A stretch of 64,000 bases of DNA from Siphonodentalium dalli. Taxonomy: Eukaryota; Mollusca; Scaphopoda; Gadilida; Siphonodentaliidae. The stretch spans positions 83,426,324 through 83,490,323 of the forward strand of contig CP136061.1 in assembly GCA_032622095.1 (NCBI GenBank), in the 5' to 3' direction. The notes below the pieces were generated by a model that was not told the DNA's origin, did no database searches, and saw only the letters and a list, made by a program, of their open reading frames with translations. Positions 57,250 through 64,000 of the stretch are shown here, in pieces. Within the stretch, counting starts at the first letter, position 1; each line of letters begins with the position of its first letter. Made by a program: the position numbers and the translations under genes.

Positions 57250-57701
57250 CTCCTGTCCGGAAATGCTTCTATCGATTAATATTAATTTTATTTCGAATAT
57301 GGTCTGGCCTAAAAAGGTGTGTTTGTTCAGCTAACGGACAATAGTGGTTCCTGCTAACAGGGACCAGAAATTTTATTGTACAATTTTGTCACAAATACAC
57401 GTTAATTATACTCATTATCGCTTATATCTGTGGAACAAAACAATACAAACAATCAATCTGGGACATTTGACTTTCGGTGCGTAGCCATAGGAACAGCCCA
57501 GTGCTCTATATCGCAATATGGTATCATCCGAACGGTCTGTTCTAACAATAGACACATAAACGGTCCCGATTTAATTTTCGAAATAAAATCAATATTAATT
57601 GATTGAAGCTTTCCGGGACAGGGGTCTTCAGTTCATATCTATTATGTTATAACCACGCAACTATTTAAAATTTGTTATTTAAAGAGATAATCCATCTTTA
57701 A
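57250..57701. mobile_element. MITE-A9, right part
   Basis: Begins ctcctgtccggaaatgc, directly after element E, and continues through the full MITE interior to gagataatccatctttaa. Confidence 0.85.
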
Positions 57702-57810
57702 TCGAAAAAAAAGCATTTCCGGATAGGAGACTTTGATTCAGATCTAATATTTTATTCCCCGGTAACTATATACATGCAATACATGTTTACAAAGAGATAA
57801 TCCACATTAA
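57698..57810. mobile_element. MITE-A8, right part
   Basis: Resumes the outer MITE: ttaatcga, aagcatttccggataggaga, ctttgattcagatctaatat and gagataatccacattaa. Together with 49679-50121 it reconstitutes one complete MITE-A. Confidence 0.8.
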
Positions 57811-57833
57811 ATGAAGAGATAACATAACATAAT

Positions 57834-58292
57834 TTAAAGATGGATTATCTCTTTCAATAACAAATTTGAAATAGTTGCTTGGGTATAAAATAATAAATAT
57901 TAACCGAAGACCACTGTCCGGAAAGGCTTCTATCAATTGATATTGATTTTATTTCGAATATTTTTTTTGGGACGGTTATTTGTCTATTTTTAGAACATAT
58001 CGTCCTGGTGATACCATATAGCGAACATTAGGCTGCTCCTATGGATACGTACCGAACGTCCCAGATTGATTATGTTGTTTTAGTCCATAGGTATAAGCGA
58101 TACTGGCTATATTTAAAGGTAACTACTATTGTTCGTTAGCTGAACAACTACACCGGTTTAGACCAGAAAATATTCGAAATAAAAATGAATATTAATCGAT
58201 AGAAGCATTCCCGGAGTCTTCGATTCAGATAAAATATTTTATACCCTAGTAACAATATAATACATGTTTTCAAAGAGATAATCCACCTTTAA
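57834..58292. mobile_element. MITE-A11 copy
   Basis: Starts TTAAAGATGGATTATCTC and ends gagataatccacctttaa. About 459 bp, with a shortened interior (missing around ctatatttaaaggtaac). Confidence 0.85.
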
Positions 58293-58794
58293 TCACATGA
58301 ACTATTTCCTGCATATACCGGATACCGGTGTGATTAAATGTGTATGTCGTCTTGACTCCCGCTGTATAGTGAATACTTTCGCTGCGGTGACGTTTTACTG
58401 TAACATATATTGTCGACGCAGTTATCTGTATTTTGAGCACGATTGCATTTTAGGATAGTTTTGACTCGCAAATTATAAAAGTAATATCGTTCTGCACAGA
58501 ATCTCAGTAGCTCTATTATAATGGCGTATTGTTTGAATGTGATAGACACAATTGGCATGCACATACTGCATTTTCCGACAAGGAATCGTATTACGTGGGG
58601 TTTATAGGCACAATACCGATGTTATTGTGTGCGGGTGTTAGAAGCGAACTATTTCTCGAATAGAGGTCCCAGTGCGAGTTCGTTGTTCACAAATGTGGGA
58701 GACATGACCACCATTCTAGTTATAATAATATATAAACTATGTGCCGAAAGTCTTCGATCAAGTGCCAAAACGTCCAAAGGCTTGGGCCGCAAGA

Positions 58795-59400
58795 ACCAAG
58801 TGCCGAACACCCAGGTGCCGAAATGGTCGTCGGGGTGACGAAAAGTCCTGCACCCCCACACGTATGAGATGGTCATCAGGGTGTCGAAAAGTCCTGCACC
58901 CCACACGTATGCGATGGCCGTCAGGAAACGTCCTGCACCTCCACATGTATACGATGGTCGTCAGGGTGACGAAAAGTCCTGCACCCCACACGTATGCGAC
59001 GGTATCAGGGTAACGAAAAGTCCTGCATCCCACACGTATGCAATTGTCGTCAGGGTGACAATTCCTGCACCCCACACGTGTGCTATGGCCGTCAGGGAAC
59101 GTCCTGCACCTCCACACGTATGCGATGTTCATCAGGGTGACAAAAGTCCTGCACCTCCACACGTATGCGATGGCCGTCAGGGAGCGTACTGCAATTCCAC
59201 ACGTATGCGATGGTCATCAGGGTGGCGAAAAGTCCTGCACCTCCACACGTATGCGATGGTCGTCAGGGTGACGAAAAGTCCTGCACCCCGCATGTATGCG
59301 ATGGTCAGCAGGGTTACCCCACACGTATGCGATTGTCGTCAGGGTGACCCCCACACGTATACTATGGTCGTCAGGGTGAATCGTATTATGTTTCGTCAGG
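58795..59400. repeat. Minisatellite, about 49-bp unit
   Basis: About a dozen imperfect units of the type ccacacgtatgcgatggt, cgtcagggtgacgaaaagtc and ctgcaccc, with deletions and a ggaacgtcctgcacctcc variant. Open on both strands because the unit lacks stops; not regarded as coding. Confidence 0.85.
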
Positions 59401-59429
59401 GTGCTAGAGTTAATAACGGATTTCTCGCA

Positions 59430-59994
<565 letters not shown>

Positions 59995-61293
59995 TCAGAT
60001 ATCGCATGGATATGGCCGATCGCGAGAGTGGATTCTCTTATGGCGCGTCAGGTTGCTTGAATGGGTGAATAGTTTATTGCATATATCGCACTGATACGGT
60101 CGATATCCGGTGTGTATCCTCTTGTGTTTAGTCAAATTGCAAGATTGAGTGAACGATTTATCACAAATATCGCATTGATGCGGTCGATCGCTGAAGTGGA
60201 TTTTCTTATGGTTCGCCAGGTTGCTTGAATCACTGAATGTTTTGCTACATATATCACATTGATACGGTCGGTCCCCGGTGTGTATCCTCTTGTGTGATGT
60301 CAAATGTCCAGAAAGTGTGAATGATTTTTCACAAATATCACATTGATACGGCCGATCGCCGGAATGGAATCTCGTATGTGTTGTCAAGTCGCTTGAATTG
60401 TTGAATGTTTTGCCACATATATCACACTGATACGGTCGATCCCCAGTATGTATCCTCTTGTGTAATGTCAATTGCCTAGAAAGTATGAATGATTTTTCAC
60501 ATATGTCACATTGATACGGCCGATCGCCGGAATGTATTTTCTTATGTGTCGCCAGGTCGCTTGATCTGTTGAATGTTTTGTTACATATATCACATTGATA
60601 CGGTCGATCTCCGGTGTGTATCCTCTTGTGTGATGTCAAATGTCCAGAAAGTGTGAATGATTTTTCACAAATATCACATTGATACGGCCGATCGCCGGAA
60701 TGGAATCTCTTATGTGTCGTCAAGTCGCTTGATGTTTTGAATGCTTTGCTACATATATCGCACTGATATGGTCGATCTCCAGTGTGTATCCTCTTGTGTG
60801 AAATCAAAGTACTCGATACACTGAATGATTTTTCACATATACCACATTGATACGGGCGTTCACCTGAGTGAATTCTCTGATGTGTCTTCAGAACGCTTGC
60901 ATTGGTAAATGATTTTTCACAAAGATCACATTGATACGGGCGATCCCCGGAGTGGATTTTCTTTTGTTTCGTCAGGTTGCTTGAATTATTTAATCTTTTA
61001 AGGCATATATCGCACTGATATGGTGGATCTCCGGTGTGAATTATCTTGTGTTCAGCCAAACTGCCCGACAGGGAAAATGATTTCTCATAAATATCACAAC
61101 TACATGTATCGCCGGTGGGAATAATCTTATATGCAGTTAAATTTCCTGAAGTTTTGACTGAGTTTCCACATATATCATATTGATCTGAGCGGTCACCTGA
61201 GTGAATTATTTTGTGATCGGTCAGGCTGCTTGAACTAGTGAATGCTTTCCCGCATATATCGCACGCGTATGGATGATAATTAGCATCGAGCAT
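59995..61293 (-). CDS. C2H2 zinc-finger protein ZNF3, 15 finger units
   Basis: A 432-residue frame starting Met-Leu-Asp-Ala-Asn-Tyr-His-Pro-Tyr-Ala-Cys, homologous to the start of ZNF2. Fifteen finger units; 12 keep all ligands (1 and 5-15). Unit 2 has Tyr for the first Cys and lost His, unit 3 has Tyr for the second Cys, unit 4 has Gln for the first His. Units 7-10 and 11-14 look like a repeated four-finger block: units 8 and 12 share an identical Thr-Leu-Ser-Gly-His-Leu-Thr-Ser-His. The frame ends inside unit 16 (Pro-Cys-Asp-Ile-stop), where a TGTGAA-type codon pair has lost two bases. A predicted nuclear DNA-binding protein, probably one exon of a decaying or recently shortened gene. Confidence 0.75.
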   Translation of the reverse strand: MLDANYHPYACDICGKAFTSSSSLTDHKIIHSGDRSDQYDICGNSVKTSGNLTAYKIIPTGDTCSCDIYEKSFSLSGSLAEHKIIHTGDPPYQCDICLKRLNNSSNLTKQKKIHSGDRPYQCDLCEKSFTNASVLKTHQRIHSGERPYQCGICEKSFSVSSTLISHKRIHTGDRPYQCDICSKAFKTSSDLTTHKRFHSGDRPYQCDICEKSFTLSGHLTSHKRIHTGDRPYQCDICNKTFNRSSDLATHKKIHSGDRPYQCDICEKSFILSRQLTLHKRIHTGDRPYQCDICGKTFNNSSDLTTHTRFHSGDRPYQCDICEKSFTLSGHLTSHKRIHTGDRPYQCDICSKTFSDSSNLANHKKIHFSDRPHQCDICDKSFTQSCNLTKHKRIHTGYRPYQCDICNKLFTHSSNLTRHKRIHSRDRPYPCDI

Positions 61294-61560
61294 ATTGTGA
61301 AGTCAGTTGCCCTATGCCATATCAAACAAATGATTTCCCGCAAATATACCGGTAACAATGGTACATGTACGCACAGTTTGTATGCATGTAGGCCTATGTA
61401 TCTATGTATGCCCGGTCATTAGACAGGTGTTCTTCGGCATTCGTTCGTGTTGATTAAATGGTTTATCACCGGTGTGAATCCTAAATGGTTCCAGACAAAT
61501 ATCGGCCACTAATATCGGTCGAAGGCAAACTAATCTGTCGACAGCTTTGAGTCATATGTC
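61294..61560 (-). pseudogene. Sequence upstream of ZNF3 with finger remains
   Basis: Aligns with 32901-33130; contains tttatcaccggtgtgaatcc and cagacaaatatcggcca linker-type words. Confidence 0.45.
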
Positions 61561-61757
61561 CGATATACACGTAGACCTGTACATACTACTTCCGTGTTGG
61601 AGTGATAGGCCTACTTGTATTGCACAGGTTAGTTTTGATGAATCAATATTGTCGATTGGTCTCATGAAATCTGATTAGCATCTTTAGACAGAGAACTTTC
61701 AATGACACCCGATATATACCAGGCCAAAGATAACCAACGCTGTAACATCTCTTTGTT

Positions 61758-61815
61758 CCCCGTCGTCAGATAATATTTGGTACTGACTTTTAGATACACT
61801 TGTTGGGTGTTCGAT
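61758..61815 (-). promoter_or_regulatory. Upstream block shared by three ZNF genes (ZNF3 copy)
   Basis: Same block as at 14320 and 33494, about 0.47 kb upstream of the ZNF3 frame. Inferred promoter or 5' exon. Confidence 0.5.
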
Positions 61816-61901
61816 TCAGTTTGCGTTTGTTGAGTATCTTGCATGTCTATACGTTATTGGCTGTTATTGGCGATGTGCGATCTCAAAATGAATCGTGGTT
61901 A

Positions 61902-62345
61902 TTAAAGGTGGATTATCTGTTTGTAAACATGTATTCTATAGTTACGGCGTATGAAATATTATATATGAATCTAAGACTCATATCCAGAAATGCTACTATC
62001 GATTAATATTGATTTTATTTATAATATGTTCTGGTCTGAAGATGTTTGGATATTTACCTAACGAACAATAGTGGTCACTATTAACAGAGACCAGAAATTG
62101 TATTGTGTAATTGTGTCGCAAATAAATGTTAAGTAGACTCATTGTCGCTTATAACTATGGAATAAAACACTACAATCAATCAATAAATCTGGGTCATTTG
62201 ACGTTCGGTACACATGTAGTTACATGTATAGTAACAGCCTAATGCTCTCTATAGCTGCATGGTATCGCGTGAATGGTCTGTTCTAAAAATAAGCCAATAA
62301 AGTGTCCAAGTTAATCATCTCATTTCGTAATATGAATCGTAGGTG
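61902..62345. mobile_element. MITE-A12 copy
   Basis: Starts TTAAAGGTGGATTATCTG within aatgaatcgtggttattaa. The paralogous block at 33612-33630 has the same sequence without the MITE, followed by tgttcacc. The right end is atypical (gttaatcatctcatttcg), matching the interior variant of MITE-A8, and the second TTAA is not seen. Confidence 0.8.
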
Positions 62346-62925
62346 ACACGCAGTGGAGCAACCACACAATCGTGATGTGCCTCAAATATGCATTTTTACG
62401 TGACATAACGCTAATAATACGAAACATCATACAGTGGTCACGACGGAGACGACATGCCAAATTGACAAGGCGTGTGGTGGATTATACACTACGCCGCCCT
62501 AATGATCAGCAGATCAGCTCAAACTGCCCATTAGGGCGGCTGGTGGGTCCCCATACCCTACCGGGTACGTGGGGCTATATATTTCACAACATTTTTCATC
62601 TAAACAATGAATGCTGGCCTTATTATATCACCATATATTTTCAGTCGGTACTCCCCGCCAAAAGTTCCCTGTGTCGGTGTATCTAAATGCTTTAATCGGA
62701 CATTTCTAAACTGTTGAATGTTGGTGACCCGGATAAGTCGTCCATCTTCACGTTCTTTGTTACGATCAGAACTGTACTCCCACACATGTTGTCTGCTCTG
62801 CATAAAGCAGTGACCCAGAGACATCATTTTATATAGAATGCTTCTCATATCTCAAATTATAACATTGCAATATACACGTGTTTCTCTCTCTCTCTCCGGC
62901 ACCCGGCTATTCCCTGATCACAACA
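62346..62925 (+). mobile_element. Probable 5' LTR of a Ty3/gypsy-type retrotransposon
   Basis: Placed by the primer-binding site at 62926. The right end is ...gatcacaaca (CA end). The left end cannot be fixed because the 3' LTR lies outside the window; it falls somewhere after the MITE-A12 end. It contains a TATA-like tttatataga at about 62827, compatible with the promoter. Two hairpin-capable stretches occur: ccgccctaatg...cattagggcgg at about 62492-62538, and ccccata...tacgtgggg at about 62550-62573. A (ct)n run lies at 62883-62896. Confidence 0.55.
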
Positions 62926-62944
62926 TGGTGTCAGAAGTGGGATC
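62926..62944 (+). promoter_or_regulatory. Primer-binding site, tRNA-Leu type
   Basis: TGGTGTCAGAAGTGGGATC is complementary to the 3' end of a leucine tRNA (…TCCCACTTCTGACACCA), the usual position and form for priming minus-strand synthesis in an LTR retrotransposon. Confidence 0.75.
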
Positions 62945-63006
62945 TTCTGTAACATTTTGAAGACAGAAGTGACTCTCAATCTCTCATAGAAGTACATTTT
63001 CTCACG

Positions 63007-64000
63007 ATGGATAAGTTTGATCCACCGGACTCTATGTCTTTTGAAGGCAATGTGTCGGACAATTGGTCGAAATGGAAACAGGAATTAGACTTTTTCCTGT
63101 GTGCCACCGAACGCGATGGCAAAGCCGACAAAATTAAGACCTCTATTCTACTCACACGAATAGGGAAGAAGGGCCGTGAAATCTATAACACATTCAAGTT
63201 CGATGCTGCTGACGATAATCTAAAATACAAGAAAGTTATGGACAAGTTTGACGCATACTGTCAGCCACGAAGAAACCTGACGTTAATGCGGTTCCAGTTC
63301 TTCACATCAAAACAGTCTGATGGAGTGTCATTTGATGATTATGTTACCGAGTTGAAAAGAAGGGCAGGTACGTGCGAATTCGGTGAACTCAATGACGCAC
63401 TAATCAAGGACATAACTGTTTGTGGTCTAATAGACAATAGATTACGAGAACGTCTTCTCAGAGAGCCCGATTTAACTCTCGAAAGAACATTAGAACTTGG
63501 ACACGCAGCGGAAGCGACGCACGACGCAAAGATCCTGGACCGAAATGTTCCAGCCGATTCGGTTGATGTTATTCAACGCGGAAAGGGTGCACGACCAAAG
63601 TTCAAGAAATATCCGTCATCTCCTGCTAACAAAGCACCAACTTCTACATATTCTTCTGAGATGATCAATAACTGCAGATTTTGCCTTAAATCGCACAAAC
63701 GAGGAAATTGTTTTGCGTGGGGAAAATCTTGTATGGATTGTGGCGGGAAAAACCATTATCGGAAATCTCCTGCATGTCCTAAGAGCCGTAACTCTAAAAC
63801 TCTTCACCCTGTTGAGTTTGATGAACTCAATAATCTGTCAATCGGATCCATTGAATGCGATAATTCTATGGAGTCAACGGAAGATAACTCTGTTGACAAA
63901 TTGATTTATTCGGTGAAACCAGCGGACTGGCTCGTCAACATAAAGTCCAACGACCATGATATCCAATACAAACTGGACACAGGAGCACAAGTCAATGTTC
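63007..64000 (+). CDS. gag: Ty3/gypsy-type gag, running into protease (partial)
   Basis: Open from ATG 63007 to the window edge, 331 codons. Residues ~1-200 are a retrotransposon gag: Phe-Glu-Gly-Asn-Val-Ser-Asp-Asn-Trp-x-x-Trp-Lys near the start, Tyr-Cys-x-Pro-Arg-Arg-Asn in the middle and Phe-Asp-Asp-Tyr-Val-x-Glu-Leu-Lys. Two Cys/His knuckles follow: Cys-x2-Cys-x3-His-x4-Cys at ~223-235 and Cys-x2-Cys-x4-His-x6-Cys at ~242-257, both off the canonical CCHC spacing. Leu-Asp-Thr-Gly-Ala at ~323-327 is the aspartic protease active site, in the same frame as gag. It lies 62 bp after the primer-binding site and is intact in the visible part, so the element may be young. It is a gag-pol polyprotein of a chromosomal retrotransposon; pol lies beyond the window. 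Confidence 0.85.
   Translation, partial: MDKFDPPDSMSFEGNVSDNWSKWKQELDFFLCATERDGKADKIKTSILLTRIGKKGREIYNTFKFDAADDNLKYKKVMDKFDAYCQPRRNLTLMRFQFFTSKQSDGVSFDDYVTELKRRAGTCEFGELNDALIKDITVCGLIDNRLRERLLREPDLTLERTLELGHAAEATHDAKILDRNVPADSVDVIQRGKGARPKFKKYPSSPANKAPTSTYSSEMINNCRFCLKSHKRGNCFAWGKSCMDCGGKNHYRKSPACPKSRNSKTLHPVEFDELNNLSIGSIECDNSMESTEDNSVDKLIYSVKPADWLVNIKSNDHDIQYKLDTGAQVNV

Noticed and set aside
62600-62848. 82-residue minus-strand frame
   Set aside because: Lies inside the probable LTR, antisense to the retrotransposon, with no recognised motif.

Overview
This is eukaryotic nuclear DNA, AT-rich and with almost no intact single-copy coding sequence. The C2H2 zinc-finger arrays with TGDRPYQC-type linkers, CR1/L2-like, L1/Tx1-like and jockey/CR1-like non-LTR retrotransposons, a Ty3/gypsy-type gag, hAT- and piggyBac-type short elements and Ginger/KRBA2-like integrase all point to a metazoan, most likely a marine invertebrate; the species cannot be named from the sequence. 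No tRNA, rRNA, operon, CRISPR array or prokaryotic signal was seen.

The host genes that stand out are three C2H2 zinc-finger genes, all on the minus strand: ZNF1 (12735-13847, 12 fingers), ZNF2 (32031-32900, 10 fingers) and ZNF3 (59995-61293, 15 finger units, 12 intact). ZNF2 and ZNF3 lie in duplicated blocks (30753-33640 and 58396-61905), and all three share a conserved block 0.5-0.6 kb upstream of the array. Each has decayed finger remnants at its 3' side, in each case cut or flanked by a transposon. More finger remnants lie at 11900-12265, 41995-42090 and 48761-48856, and inside a large transposon.

Layout. 1-4.3 kb: fragments of a hAT/ZNF862-like gene and an inverted duplication of a Lys-rich ORF. 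4.3-11.9 kb: palindromes, degenerate inverted and tandem repeats and MITE pieces. 11.9-14.4 kb: ZNF1, truncated by a piggyBac-type MITE. 14.5-21.8 kb: a giant inverted duplication whose arms carry two broken copies of an 'EADTR' family gene, with a motif-array element (B) in its centre and an L1-like LINE in its right arm. 21.8-27.9 kb: CR1 LINE, MITE-A copies and a first copy of a large foldback element (E). 28-35.5 kb: mostly non-coding, plus ZNF2. 35.5-49.6 kb: a 6.75-kb tandem duplication holding two LINE remnants and elements B, C and D. 49.7-58.3 kb: a nested stack, element E inside one MITE-A copy inside another. 58.4-62 kb: ZNF3. 62.3-64 kb: the 5' end of a Ty3/gypsy-type retrotransposon that runs off the window.

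The most interesting object is element E (50225-57249). It is about 7 kb, with ends TGTTACGCC...GGCGTAACA, a 6-bp target duplication (CTCCTG), terminal arrays of an 11-bp motif, inverted arms of about 1.6-1.9 kb built largely from a decayed zinc-finger array turned into a 148-bp satellite, and an internal retroviral-type integrase core gene. It may be an undescribed integrase-type (Ginger-like) foldback transposon; this is inference from termini, target duplication and gene content.
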